DNA of 64,000 nucleotides from Yponomeuta sedellus (lineage: Eukaryota > Arthropoda > Insecta > Lepidoptera > Yponomeutidae): the NCBI GenBank assembly GCA_934045075.1, contig OW203747.1, positions 11,117,692 to 11,181,691 of the forward strand, read 5' to 3'. Position 1 is the stretch's first letter, and each line of letters opens with the position of its first letter. The notes below the pieces were generated by a model, which saw nothing but the letters and a program-made list of their open reading frames with translations, searched no databases and was not told the DNA's origin. Below are positions 1-10,230 of this stretch, in pieces. Both the position numbers and the translations under genes were made by a program.

Positions 1-216
1 GTATCTTTTGATTGCGTTGGCTTAGAAGTTTGATTTTTTCACAGTTTCAAGGGACAGTAGACCTGAGTAATTGATATAAATTTCAGCTTCATACCTCCAC
101 GCGTTCCTGAGAAAAAGGGTCTTGACAGACGGACGGACGGACGGACAGACGGACAACAAAGTGATCCTATAAGGGTTCCGTTTTTTCCTTTTGAGGTACG
201 GAACCCTAAAAATGGT
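1..216 (+). repeat. Interspersed repeat 3' end with GGAC run and terminal hairpin
   Basis: A run of GGAC/GGAC-like units (about 128-153) is followed by a hairpin: agggttccgt at 172-181 pairs with acggaaccct at 198-207, then an A-rich end. I recognise this ending from many insect genomes as a non-autonomous repeat but cannot name its class. A diverged relative lies at 42560-42650. Confidence 0.5.
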
Positions 217-592
217 GTAAAGAGCTTTGCCCCGTCACACAACTGTCTAAGTGTCGACGACGTAGGGAATTGGAATTTTATATATATATATCTTGGACAG
301 GGAAGTTGTTAAGTTGGTGTTTTACTTACTATTTAAACTGCATAAACATGTTTTAACGGAATCATGTTATAGTAGGATATTTGATAAATAGGGTTATCGA
401 CTGAGCAAATTGAAACTAGAGACTTGTAGTAGTACGTACGTTAACGGTCTTGTTTACAAACACCCAGATCACTAAAACACTTCTAGAGGTTATTTAGTCT
501 ATGGTTACATTTTTTTTTTTGATAAACTACACTACTGCCTTTTTCAATCGGCGTTTTTAGAATTTATTCCCTATTCCTAAGTGTTGTCATAC
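217..592. other. No recognised feature
   Basis: AT-rich sequence with no convincing reading frame, repeat boundary or RNA gene that I can see. Confidence 0.4.
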
Positions 593-739
593 ATCGACCA
601 AATAGGGGATGTATTATCAAAGGAGAAGATAAAAAGTACCCGGAACCGGCGTGCGTGCATGCAACGACTCATGAACGTTGATGAGGCGAGGGTGATCTGT
701 CAGGATCGTGGCGAGTGGCAGTCCCTGGTCCCTGCCTAG
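593..739 (+). pseudogene. C-terminal remnant of a transposon ORF (RT-tail family, copy 1)
   Basis: Codons 593-739 read an open C-terminal tail with motifs STRNRRACMQRLMNVDEA and CQDRGEWQSLV, then stop, and the TATG tail starts 26 bases later. The same tail occurs at 37079-37246, 59503-59624 and 8570-8709, and on the minus strand at 13555-13857. The conserved position of the stop just upstream of a microsatellite tail suggests the 3' end of a non-LTR retrotransposon. The DRxxW.xL pattern resembles C-termini of RTE-type reverse transcriptases, but the RT core is absent, so the class is inference. Confidence 0.6.
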
Positions 740-764
740 CCCTCTGGGAATACAGGCGTGTGGT

Positions 765-933
765 TATGTATGTATGTATGTATGTATGTATGTATGTATG
801 TATGTATGTATGTATGTATGTATGTATGTATGTATGTATGTATGTATGTATGTATGTATGTATGTATGTATGTATGTATGTATGTATGTATGTATGTATG
901 TATGTATGTATGTATGTATGTATGTATGTATGT
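765..933 (+). repeat. (TATG)n microsatellite, about 42 copies
   Basis: Uninterrupted TATG for 169 bp directly after the retroelement remnant. Other copies of this family have only about three TATG units (37250, 59630), so this is an expanded retroposon tail. The long frames through it (MYVC repeats or THTYI repeats) are artefacts. Confidence 0.95.
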
Positions 934-939
934 CCTAAA

Positions 940-1920
940 TGTTGTACCTAATTTTTCAGGGCTCGTCGCGTCCGACCAATCTTCGGTGTCGACAGATCTG
1001 GCCACTTGGTGCAGCTGATGCAGGAGCAGCAGTAGTTAAGAACATACCATCTTCTGACTAGTTCTCGCAGTATCCAGACAGCACTAGCACCTTACAATTT
1101 ATTCTGGTATAAAGCCTAACAGACTTGATCCTCGCAGAAAGAATGTTTGTTTTGAACGCAAAAAGCGGAGAACAGCGAAAAGTTTTAAATTGTTTGTTAG
1201 ATTGATTTAAGCCGGAAGAACTTTTAAGTCACAACTTACTGACCTCGCAACACCAGAATCAAAATATGTCCATGCGAAGTCAGTCATAGTTATATATTAA
1301 GCGAGTCTAATCGCGATGATTTATTCGGTAAAAAATTACCTCATTTCCCTTATTTTATTGTATGAGTATCGCCAATCATTAAGAAATATGGAGTCAGCCA
1401 GTCAGTCATTTGATCAAGTAAATTGTTGGGCATTATACATTCAATTGAGAGTGGCAGCTTTATTATTAGTTAAACCGTACCTAAAGGTGACATACCTATC
1501 CTGGCAACCCGTTCCCATTTTGGAATCATTTAAGCATTGATGTCACTGCAGATAAAAATTTAAACATAGCTCAAGCTATTTATTTACGAACGACAAGCCA
1601 ATAAATCTTAATTTTGAAATGTGTGATTGCATTTTTATTTTTATCTTGCAGTTAAGAATTTAAGATGTAATTAACGCTTAAAATGTTATGGATGGGGAGA
1701 GAGCTAAGCACGCATTCCAAATAACATCGCCGCGATTTTTTTCTGACGGATTATAAATCACAGGGCGGGCGTGATTACAGTGTCAATGTATTTTGCTTGT
1801 TAACCTCACAGAACATAAAAAATGTTCTGTGGTTAACCTACTAGTTTACTTTGTTTCCGTGGCAACATAAATAATCAAATCAAATTATTTCCACGTAAAG
1901 ATAAGGAAGATCGTTCCACA
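940..1920. other. No recognised feature
   Basis: About 1 kb without a recognisable gene. A short stretch at 1320-1540 is open but has no domain-like composition. Nothing else supportable. Confidence 0.4.
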
Positions 1921-1964
1921 GTCGGACAGCTGTGATGGTAACCTTACCATCACAGCTGTCCGAC
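1921..1964. repeat. Perfect 21-bp inverted repeat with 2-nt spacer
   Basis: Arms 1921-1941 and 1944-1964 are exact reverse complements separated by 'cc'. It directly abuts the larger palindrome at 1969-2082. Confidence 0.9.
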
Positions 1965-1968
1965 TCCG

Positions 1969-2082
1969 ATCAAAATAATTCCTTTTTCGTAACCAATGAA
2001 AAACAAAAGAACATTGAGATAGTACCTACTATCTCAATGTTCTTTTGTTTTTCATTGGTAACGAAAAAGGAATTATTTTGAT
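1969..2082. repeat. 56-bp near-perfect palindrome with 2-nt spacer
   Basis: Arms 1969-2024 and 2027-2082 match as inverted repeats with one mismatch around ggtaac/ggttac. With almost no spacer this would extrude as a cruciform. It may be a foldback element or a fold-back artefact of sequencing or assembly. Confidence 0.9.
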
Positions 2083-2197
2083 TAGGTAACGAATATGGAA
2101 AAATATTTCTTATTTTATAACTGGTTACAAAACTGCGAAAACAAATTCTTCTTTGGTAACTGGTTACACAAGCATGGTTATCAAAGTGGAAGAAGCG

Positions 2198-2345
2198 GAA
2201 TTTACATTCTATTTGCTGAATGTCAATGTACCTACAATGCAAAATGTAAGCCGCTGCCTTCGGGCCGTATTGTAGTGGAGAAAAAGGCAGCGGAAAAAAA
2301 ACTCCACTCTCACCATATTTTCTCAAGTCATCATAAACCAAATAC
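2198..2345 (-). repeat. Family A retroposon 3' end
   Basis: Shares 'gccgctgccttcgggcc' and a block ending near 'ttctcaagtc' with copies at 19316-19501 (plus) and 30290-30480 (minus). The plus copy shows the orientation: it ends in aataaattgaattgaattg, a polyadenylation signal followed by a TTGAA-type tail. Confidence 0.6.
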
Positions 2346-2397
2346 CTACATCAGTGGCCACCTATTCGTACACCCGTGGGATACTAAACCGTCACAT

Positions 2398-2668
2398 AAC
2401 CTCGCAAGGCACGTTAAGCCGATGGTGCCGGCTGTCATGTAATGGCAGTCGTTAATAGCCGCCCATAAGGCCTCTGACATGGGTCAGAGCCCTTATGGGC
2501 GGCTTGATAACTTCTGACAGTAAGGCCCGCCATTGTCTTACAATCCGCCACCAACCCGGACTTGGCCCCCGTGGTGGAGTATGCGATGCAGGAAGAGACC
2601 CGTGCCCCAACAGTGGCCTAACCTTCCTGCGATGCAGGAAGAGACCCGTGCCCCAACAACAACATAAA
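2398..2668 (+). mobile_element. 5S-derived SINE, 5'-truncated and rearranged
   Basis: Contains the SINE body (cacgttaagccg, ggctgtcatgtaatggcag, cccgtggtggagtatg) but lacks the 5S-like head. The section around 2455-2505 holds an inverted duplication of 'gccgcccataaggc', and the 'gatgcaggaagagacccgtg' section occurs twice. Confidence 0.75.
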
Positions 2669-2721
2669 AGCTTTTTAAAGCTATTTTATTAAACTTTGCC
2701 CAGCTGTGAGAAACTAAACCG

Positions 2722-2927
2722 GCTTTGTGTCCCACTGCTGGGCAAACGGCCTCCCCTTTAGCTCTCCACTCCTCTCTTTCCTCGGCCACTCTCCGCCTCT
2801 CCGGCAGAAAGTTTGTGAGGTCGTCTCGCCATCCCCGTCTTGGTCGGCCACGTTTACAGTATCCGTCGCGTGGCACCCAGTCAGTGGCAACTTTCACCCA
2901 TCTATCTGGGCCCGACTGCCGCATAGA
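2722..2927 (-). pseudogene. RTE-type LINE, C-terminal ORF fragment
   Basis: On the minus strand the frame reads DRWVKVATDWVPRDG, then GRPRRGWRDDL and later REEWRAKGEA, ending near a tgcccagcagtgggacac 3' end. The GRPxxxWxDD motif followed by a W..RGEA block is characteristic of C-termini of lepidopteran RTE-like non-LTR retrotransposons. The last residues are out of frame relative to the expected QQWD ending, so the copy is broken. RT and endonuclease domains are absent. Confidence 0.7.
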
Positions 2928-3269
2928 ACATCCAAAATCAATGGGGAGTGATGGATGAATGTTAAACGAAACAAGATTGATTTTATAAATACAATTTTAT
3001 TCAGCAAAGTTAACTATCTAGGTCATTAGTTAATAATATAAATGCAACACTTAACGCAAGTCTGTACACAAGGCATTTAAACAGTGTTTTTCAAACGTTA
3101 CCTTAGCGTTAGTCCCAAATGAAGGCACCCGTGTTTCTACCCTACTGCATACAAAACAGCACTATAACTTTCAGGGCCGAGTTTCATATAAACAATGTGT
3201 AGCGTATTTTTACGATTCGATGCACAATGCGTAGCCGACTCTTCCTACTTGTTGATCTGTTTTTATTAC

Positions 3270-3372
3270 CAACCCGGTCTTGGCCCCCGTGGTGGAGTAT
3301 GGGCTAACCTTCCTGCGTTGCAGGAAGAGACCCGTGCCCCAGCAGTGGCGACATACAGGGGTTGAAATAGAT
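3270..3372 (+). mobile_element. 5S-derived SINE, 3' fragment
   Basis: Only the final ~100 bp are present: cttggcccccgtggtggag, gcaggaagagacccgtgccc, cagcagtggcgacatacagg. Confidence 0.75.
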
Positions 3373-3580
3373 CGATTATTTATTACAAGGTGAAGAACAA
3401 GGGACTGTAAATTAAGGGTTGCTCCACAATCCCCATTGATGGGGCTTAGTGAATTTTTTGTTTATAAATCTCCATTCGCTTGTCTTAGTATTGGCAATGG
3501 GATAAATAAATTAGTATTATCTAGCAAACGGTTACTCGACAACATAACTGAATATAATTGAACTTGAACGAGCTTACAAA

Positions 3581-3619
3581 TTCCTTATAAATGTTTTATA
3601 CACAAACATTTATAAGGAA
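3581..3619. repeat. 16-bp perfect hairpin
   Basis: Arms 3581-3596 and 3604-3619 (ttccttataaatgttt and its complement) with a 7-nt loop. Confidence 0.8.
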
Positions 3620-3883
3620 AGAAAAAAAACACAATGAAAAATAACGTATGCACGAACGTGTTATGTTGGATGACAAGACACCCCTAAAGTATGGTGTTTC
3701 ACATTGGTTTAATTTAATTTATTTATATGGAGAAAAAAAAATGAATCGACTTTCCGATGAACATCGAACTGTTACAGTGAGCCATGAATTGTAGTTCTAT
3801 GAAACAGCCCCTGATAGTCCCTTTAATCGTTAACTAGAGGTAGATTGACAGGCATGCCTTTCATTGCTGACTATACTATGACT

Positions 3884-4126
3884 TACTGATGTGCCGTTAA
3901 CGGTAATGTTGGGAATAATCCCAGTGTATTTTATTTTATCTATTGGACCAACAACACTGCGTTTATTGTTATTACACAACCATTAAATAAGTTAAACGCA
4001 GTAATATTCCCGGGAACGGTAATAGACAAAGTGGGCACAGAGAATTTTGGGATTATTCCCGGTACATTTGGAATATTCCCAGAGTAAATTAGAGGTTGAT
4101 TCTAAAAACTCATCGGCACATCAGTA
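3884..4126. mobile_element. MITE, 13-bp terminal inverted repeats
   Basis: tactgatgtgccg (3884-3896) is inverted at 4114-4126. The flanking triplet 'act' is duplicated (3881-3883 and 4127-4129). Subterminal gggaataatccca-like motifs occur near both ends. No coding capacity. A 3-bp duplication would fit several superfamilies, so I do not assign one. Confidence 0.6.
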
Positions 4127-4127
4127 A

Positions 4128-4867
4128 CTGGTCGTGGACCCAGTAATATTTCGTTTTCAACTATTTTATTATTAATTATAATACATTTTAAAATTACACA
4201 CCAACTTTGCACAGCAGTAAACGCATAGTTTGAGAACAACAGTTGTTTTCTTACAGTTTCAAGGATTAAAGACACGTGTGAAATTTCCACAAATTAATTT
4301 TTATCCTATACTAAATCAGAGATGAAGATACAAATAACATGAACGAGTATCTTACACACAAAATGAGAATACATTTTCCGTAAAAAATAAGTACGAACTT
4401 CCTTGAAAATTGTCTTGTTAGATTAGACCTATACTAAGCTTTTTTTGATGAATCAGACGACATTCAGGAATGCTTTGAGTGCCACGTAGTCACTGATCAT
4501 TACTCGTTGAGCATATTTCTTTCTTTTGTAAGAAGACTATTTTCTTGTATAGTTGTCGACCCCTCAAAACTTGTTTTGCCATGTTAAATAGACTACGACT
4601 TATTCTCAGTCCTTATTCACAAAAAAAAAATCACAAAAATCCGTGAAGCCGTTTCCGAGAGGTTCGATAAGAAATGGACTTCCATGAGCTATGTTATGTT
4701 CGAGTCTGCGGATAAAGATAAAAATAAGAAAGAATAGATAAAGATACAATAGGAAAAAACACTACACAACAATCAACACATATTCAATAAAATTTTAGTT
4801 TAAAAAAATGGTGTCACCGTCGTAGCATAACAGCGCGCGACTTACGCGACTTAAATTAAATCAGATT
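4128..4867. other. AT-rich, nothing firm
   Basis: A segment near 4640-4690 (gtgaagccgtttccgagagg) recurs diverged at 45880-45900 and is a repeat fragment. No gene seen. Confidence 0.4.
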
Positions 4868-4995
4868 GAACTCTTTATTGTACACACCAGAAAATACAAT
4901 ACATTAAAAGGCCTACATATCTGAGTTTCGCCGCACACAATTGGCGGTCTTATATCTATAAGCGGTCTCTTCCAGACAACCTTAGGATGGGTAGA
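4868..4995 (-). repeat. Family L retroposon 3' end
   Basis: Antisense of the block best seen at 54785-54990 (gaagaaattgcttttagcaa ... gtgtacaataaagaatattc). Here ctctttattgtacac marks the 3' end. Diverged copy. Confidence 0.5.
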
Positions 4996-5754
4996 ACTCA
5001 TAGGTGTAGAGAAAAAGTAAAAATATGTTTATATTGCTCATAACTTAAATGTAGGTACATTTCCGGCGGTACCCACACTGAGATCACGTACCGTGGGTAC
5101 CAGTTTTAAGTTAGAGAGTAGGTAGGTACATGAAATATATTGCAAGAATACGTACATAAATCTATTATTTATATTATTTAATTTTTATCTCATCGAGTTT
5201 AATTTAACAGTTAAACTAACAGCAATTTTCACGTAATTCCTTTTTTTTTAATGCTTTTGTATTGTTTTGTATCTTTTTAAGTAACAAGAAGTCTTCGTGA
5301 ATCTTATATATTCTACTCTCATCGCATACTAAGCTCTTACCTATCGGTGAGGAATGCTAAGGAATTAACCAAATTTAATAAGCTAAGTCGTTTACTGTAT
5401 TTAATTGCATGTTGTTAATTCTGTTTTTCCTCCTTTATAAAATAAAAATAAACTGACATACAAATGTAGATTTCTTTGCACGTGCTTTATCGCGCGGATC
5501 TGTCAGACAAAGTCACTCGTTGTTATGCTACAGCTACTGGGGGCTTGAAAAAATAGTCGTAGATTTTTTTCCTCGATACTAAATTTTTATAAAAGATACA
5601 TTTAAAAACAACCGTACAAGGTGCAAAGTAGAACTAAATAGAAATACTCTAGATTTATTTACTTTAAGTAAAACTTAGCAAATTATTTATAATAATGGTA
5701 GATACATTATTTTATCTATACACTACCAGTAATAGTATCATTGCCAGTCGCTAG
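4996..5754. other. No recognised feature
   Basis: AT-rich, no gene or repeat boundary that I can support. Confidence 0.4.
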
Positions 5755-5912
5755 CAGTGAAGGAAAAACATCGTGAGGAACCCAGCATGTCTGAGCTGTT
5801 CAAATACCGCCCCACTTTAAATTGACAATCCGCTGTGGGCACGCGTAGTAATTTAGCCCCACTATCTCAGAGAGAAGGATTGTGCCCTGCGACGTTTATA
5901 GGCTAAATTAAA
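5755..5912 (+). repeat. Family J retroposon 3' end
   Basis: Order gtgaaggaaaaacatcgtg, gtgggcacgcgtagtaat, tctcagagagaagg, gtgccctgc, tttataggct matches copies at 14725, 34638, 45958, 53637 and 55000. The 'gccctgcagtgggacg' ending is typical of lepidopteran LINE-derived 3' tails. Confidence 0.6.
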
Positions 5913-6120
5913 GTAGAAGTAAAAATAGAAAAGCAGTTAAAACGATTCATCGTTATTTTAATAACATACATTTTATCGAGTGAGCAAATGTATTTCGTTG
6001 ACAGCTACTCCTAACATAGTGTTTTTTTTAGTATAAGACCGCGTATATAGGATGTTATAAAAAAAACATTCAATGGATCAAAGTTATTTTCCAACCTCAG
6101 AGTAAGAAACGTTATATTGT

Positions 6121-6300
6121 ACTATTTTTATTTTTAATGCACTAACCCGTGCTAAGGAACAAATTTAAAAACCTATTTAGAGGCTAAAAATTTCACCCAT
6201 GCCGGGATTCGAACCCGCAACCTCTGGCACGGATAGCCAGAGGTTGCGGGTTCGAATCCCGGCATGGGTGAATTTTTTAGCCTCTAAATAGGTTTTTAAA
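6121..6300. mobile_element. SINE-C palindromic copy (pivot at anticodon stem)
   Basis: Arms 6164-6228 and 6236-6300 are nearly perfect inverted repeats. Each contains only the 3' half of the tRNA-like head (from the anticodon stem through box B) plus tail. The spacer is the anticodon loop acggata itself, closed by ctggc/gccag. The tail 'aatgcactaacccgtgc' extends the left side to 6121. The 5' half of the head is missing on both sides. Confidence 0.85.
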
Positions 6301-6467
6301 CGTTATATTGTGTTGATGAAACCAAAAAGCTATAATGTAGCAATACATACTGTATACATGCTGTAAACACAATGTCTACATGCTGTATACAATGATGTAC
6401 AGTAGTGTGCACTAACCTGTAATGTAATGTTAAAACACATTGCCACATTAACCTCTTCTAGCCTGCT

Positions 6468-6724
6468 ATATCGCTCATTTGGCAGAATAATGACGCAAAT
6501 GTACTTTTTTGCCAATTTGAGTTAGGTATGCCAAAACACCCGAAATAACTGTTTACACTTGGGGAAAAAATGACAGTAATGTAGTTTTGTTTTTTATCGC
6601 GTGACAGCGCCACTGTCGTTGTGGCATTTTGACAAAGTTCTAACACTTCTGAATGAAACAACGGTCTCTCCTGTAAAATTGGAAAAAGTACATTTGCGTC
6701 ATTATTCTGCCAAATGAGCGATAT
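6468..6724. mobile_element. MITE with perfect 42-bp TIRs
   Basis: 6468-6509 and 6683-6724 are exact inverted repeats starting atatcgctcatttggcag. The 257-bp element has no meaningful ORF. The ends lie in TA-rich sequence (possible TA target), so a Tc1/mariner-type origin is possible but not shown. Confidence 0.8.
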
Positions 6725-7192
6725 GAAAAATTGAATTGACTTTGACAAGGTACTAAAGTGCGTACATGTCAGTGACCATAAACATGATTGGCCACTTATG
6801 ACCGATTTCACAATAAAAATGGACACAGCTTCTACTAGCTTCTACTGTCATCAGCGGGCTTAAGATACGAGTTGATGTCTCTCTTTACCCTTCAGACTAT
6901 AGTGATCTTTTGGCCATGTATCGTTGTGTCTGTGTTTCTCTAGCGCGAAATTTGCATGTGACAGTTTCAAGCGAAATACGAAAATATTTCTGTAAAGACG
7001 GACCACGGCAAGACACTTGTGTACTCTGTGCTAAATGGCTTACGACCGCTACCTCCAAAGACTAACTACATACGTATTTATAATCTTACTATTTCTAACT
7101 AACTACCTACATCCACACCGGCGCGCCATCCCGCGCGATTGTGTTCGTTCGTTCCTCTCTGCCACTGTAGCATATTTACATTACTTTTACAT
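6725..7192. other. No recognised feature
   Basis: Contains a short GC-rich patch at 7119-7140 (ggcgcgccatcccgcgcg) but no supportable gene. Confidence 0.35.
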
Positions 7193-7377
7193 TCAATAAA
7201 TAAATATTCATGGACATATTACACAGATCTCGTTGGCCCTATACTAAGTGCAACTGACTTGTGTTAGAGGTGCTAACTCGACGATAGATTTAATACAATA
7301 AATAAATAGATTACATCCAAGACCCGAGACAAACTAGAAAAGTTCGTTTCCTAGTTTGACCCGGCCGGGGATCGAAC
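7193..7377 (-). mobile_element. SINE-D copy, head truncated
   Basis: Antisense of SINE-D: aataaataaatattcatgg tail, cacagatctcgttggccc, ctaactcgacgatag, caagacccgagacaaac, ending at gacccggccggggatcgaac (box B complement). The rest of the tRNA-like head is missing. Confidence 0.75.
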
Positions 7378-8070
7378 AAATACGGAGGCATCCTGGCGTC
7401 TTTTTTTCCACTAGCAAGGATGAGCAACCGACAGGCTGAAGGGAACAGGAATAGTGTACTAAAGAGGGGAGGGGAGAGGCCACTTTGGTGATGTGAATGG
7501 GCCTCCAATAAAATGAATATTCTATGTTTTGTAATAATTATGTAAGCTCTGTTAATTAAGGACTTTGAAAAGTCTAAGTTTGGAGGTTTTTTTGTCCATT
7601 TTTTCTCCAAATTGATCTAGATTTTGAAATGGACACCTAGTTGGAATTGTAACGTTTATCAAGCCGCAGTTTCTGCGCTACTTTGAATAAAACATTTTCA
7701 TTTCATTTTACAGCACTTCTCACTGGTGTGACGACAGCTATTTTTTTCCTATATGTAAGCAACGCTACTCTATCCGATAGAATGCATTCGCCCTGTAATA
7801 GGATGTGAATAGGCTATTTAAAAAAAAGATGTAACCAAATTGATTTCCTTAGGACCCGTAAGTAGTTACAGTGTATTTAAAATAGTGGCACACGCCCTTC
7901 ACAACGCCCGAGCCAGTCGCGTGAGCAAGCGTCTCAGTCGGCCTTCATATAGTAAAATCAAAATTGTAAGTTATATGTTCGAAGCGCGAAGCATGAAGCC
8001 CATATTTTTTTTTAAATGCGTTGTAACTATAGGCGGGAATCTGTTATTAGCTCTTAGTAACCTATTTCTT
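7378..8070. other. No recognised feature
   Basis: No gene seen. A Pro/Ser-like open stretch on the minus strand (7311-7610) overlaps the SINE-D copy and is not credible as a gene. Confidence 0.4.
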
Positions 8071-8074
8071 CCGT

Positions 8075-8290
8075 TGGTGCCCGCTGTCATGTAATGGCAG
8101 TCGTCAAGCCATGTCAGAGGCCTTATGGGCGGCTTGATAACTTCTGACAGTAAGGCCCGCCACTGTCTTACAATCCTCCACCAACCCAGACTTGGCCCCC
8201 GTGGTGGAGTATGGCCTAACCTTCCTGCCATGCAGGAAGAGACCCGTGCCCCAGCAGTGGGGCACATACAAGGGTTGATATCGAACCTAT
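8075..8290 (+). mobile_element. 5S-derived SINE, 5'-truncated
   Basis: Starts at ggtgcccgctgtcatgtaat and runs through cagcagtggggcacatac and gggttgatatcg. The 5S-like head is missing. Confidence 0.8.
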
Positions 8291-8569
8291 TTCTTCAACT
8301 AGCATAATTTTGTAAGCTGGTGATTCTCCAAAATGTATAAATGAATAAATAAATAAATATTTCAGATCACTTTTCAGTTTCTATTTTTGTGTTATTCTTT
8401 TCCGGATGTCGTTTTATTCAGTTTTATATACTACAGTGGCACACTGGTAACGCTACCCGGGCAAGTCGTACGGATAATCCCGCGGGCAAGCGTCTATATT
8501 TCATTTCAATCAGCATTTTTCTACGCGTAAACAAACCGTGGCTAGAAATCATTAAAATACGAGAAGGAA

Positions 8570-8709
8570 CAGGAAGGAAGGAAAGAAATACGCTAAAAAG
8601 CATCCGGAACCGGCGTGCGTGCACGCAACGACTAATGAATGTATTGAGGCAAACTCGTGGCAAGTGGCAAACCTTGGTCTCTGTCTCTCCCTTCGAGATA
8701 CAAGCTTAA
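8570..8709 (+). pseudogene. RT-tail family ORF remnant
   Basis: Reads TLKSIRNRRACTQRLMNV and GKWQTLVSVSPFEIQA then stop, the same C-terminal tail as at 593-739 with an internal deletion. No TATG tail follows. Confidence 0.6.
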
Positions 8710-8741
8710 GATTTAATCTGACTTGGATATTATTCTGTAAA

Positions 8742-9145
8742 GCCGAATCCAGACGCGCGTGTCGTGTATTGTAATCAAACGACTAACGCGAATATGGCGT
8801 TTGGACGCACTCCGAGCATTACGCTCGTATTTTTTTAATACTTTCCGTACTGCTTGTAGTACCGTACACTCACACGTTTCGCGTTACATTACTCGTTAGA
8901 TTACATTACACGTTACACGGTAATGTAAGCCGGATCCAAACGCGTGTAAAGTGTAATGTAAAATAAAATGTAAATACAACATGAGCCATGTGACAGCACT
9001 ATGAGGGTTACATGTAATGTTCGTAGTGCGTCGATAGGCAGATTTGCATTTCATTACTCGTTAGATTATATTACACGTTAAATGCGTCAGGATCCGGCTT
9101 AATGATCCTTAATAAAAATAAAATACACGCGACTGGATCCGGTTG
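8742..9145. mobile_element. TIR element with a second TIR element inside
   Basis: Outer ends agccgaatccagacgcgcg and cgcgactggatccggtt are imperfect inverted repeats. Inside, aagccggatccaaacgcgt (8927-) and gcgtcaggatccggctt (to 9100) form a second pair about 174 bp apart, with attactcgttagattacatt-type subterminal repeats. This looks like a MITE with a related copy inserted, or a duplicated one. Confidence 0.55.
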
Positions 9146-9233
9146 AAAATGTTTGTTTCCTAAAGTTGATTTGAAATATACACACGCCTTTTACGCCGCC
9201 CGGGCCATTTGCCTGGTTATCCGCGCATGCAAT

Positions 9234-9367
9234 TTCCCAGTCAACCGCTTGTGCAATCGCCCGGTCAACCGCTTGTGCAATCGCCCGGTCAACCGCGCGT
9301 GCAATCGCCCGGTAAACCGCGCGTGCAATCGCCCGGTCAACCCCACGCCTGCAATCGCCCGGTCAAC
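9234..9367. repeat. 24-bp GC-rich minisatellite, about six units
   Basis: Unit gtcaaccgcttgtgcaatcg + cccg. The last unit is 26 bp. The period is divisible by three, so frames through it read NRPVNRLC repeats; this is not evidence of a gene. Confidence 0.9.
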
Positions 9368-9512
9368 CATACACGCGGGATCAGGCGCGCGCCTACCTAC
9401 GTATGTCAGCTCAGTCGGCCTTGCGCGGCCGCCGCTTGCGCACCTCGGCCGCCGGTCGCGAGTCTCCGCCCGCCGCGCCTCCTTCCTTCTCTGACTCCGA
9501 CGACTGAAAACG
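9368..9512. other. CpG-rich segment
   Basis: Strongly GC- and CpG-rich block (gcggccgccgcttgcgcacc, ccgcccgccgcgcctcc) in otherwise AT-rich DNA, directly after the minisatellite. It could be a promoter or 5' UTR of a host gene, but no coding exon can be tied to it. Confidence 0.35.
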
Positions 9513-9612
9513 AAATAGGTGGGTCATTAAAACGAGCTTTCTCTCGGTGAGAGAGCATGAAATTGATATTAAGATTAATTTACATTAAATTGTTATTGTA
9601 ACATATATTGGC

Positions 9613-9730
9613 CTTTTTTTTGCGTCTACTTAATGAGATGATTTATACAGCGTCCAGTGGTATCTTCACTCACACTAGATGGGTGAAGGGATCACTCCGA
9701 CGCTGTAGTGCCTGGGTCATGGTTTTTTTA
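9613..9730 (-). mobile_element. SINE-G 3' fragment
   Basis: Antisense block tgagatgatttatacagcg, tcttcactcacactagatgg, ctgtagtgcctggg, as in the longer copies at 43612 and 56408. The tRNA-like head is absent. Confidence 0.7.
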
Positions 9731-10001
9731 GTTATAGTATAACATAATTATTTGTCTTATAATAATTATCCAATGAAAAAGCATGGGCTTAAACATTACG
9801 CGGACTTTTTGTGAACACCTCAGGCACTTAGGGTGCCTCGTGATGTTGTGATTTACAGTAAACTCATCATTACAGAGTTTCAGCCCTCGCGAAAGCAACA
9901 AGCGACGCACAGATGACCGCATAATGGTCTTAGAGTGCGAGACATAGATGCTGATAACATCGGTTAAACGTAGCTTATGTGATACATAATACGAGTATAC
10001 A

Positions 10002-10182
10002 GACGTACGATTACATTACATACGGACGTGACATTGTATATATGGAAGTCAAATTGCACAATATACGGATGCCAAATTGTATGTACGCTCGTCGTATGAA
10101 TGATCTTTTATCCGTCCGTATATTGTGCAATTTGACTTCCATATTTACAATGTCACGTCCGTGTGTAATGCAATCATACGTC
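10002..10182. mobile_element. Foldback/MITE with ~68-bp arms
   Basis: 10002-10069 and 10115-10182 are inverted repeats with a few mismatches, sharing ggaagtcaaattgcacaata. The spacer is 45 bp. No ORF of its own. Confidence 0.8.
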
Positions 10183-10230
10183 CGTATATTATTGATAATC
10201 CAGGGTGCCAGCAACTCCATCGTCGTCTTA

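Noticed and set aside
708..1018. MYVC- and THTYI-repeat frames on both strands
   Set aside because: Translation of the TATG microsatellite.
9234..9367. CRISPR array
   Set aside because: The 24-bp units are directly adjacent with no spacers, and this is a eukaryotic genome.
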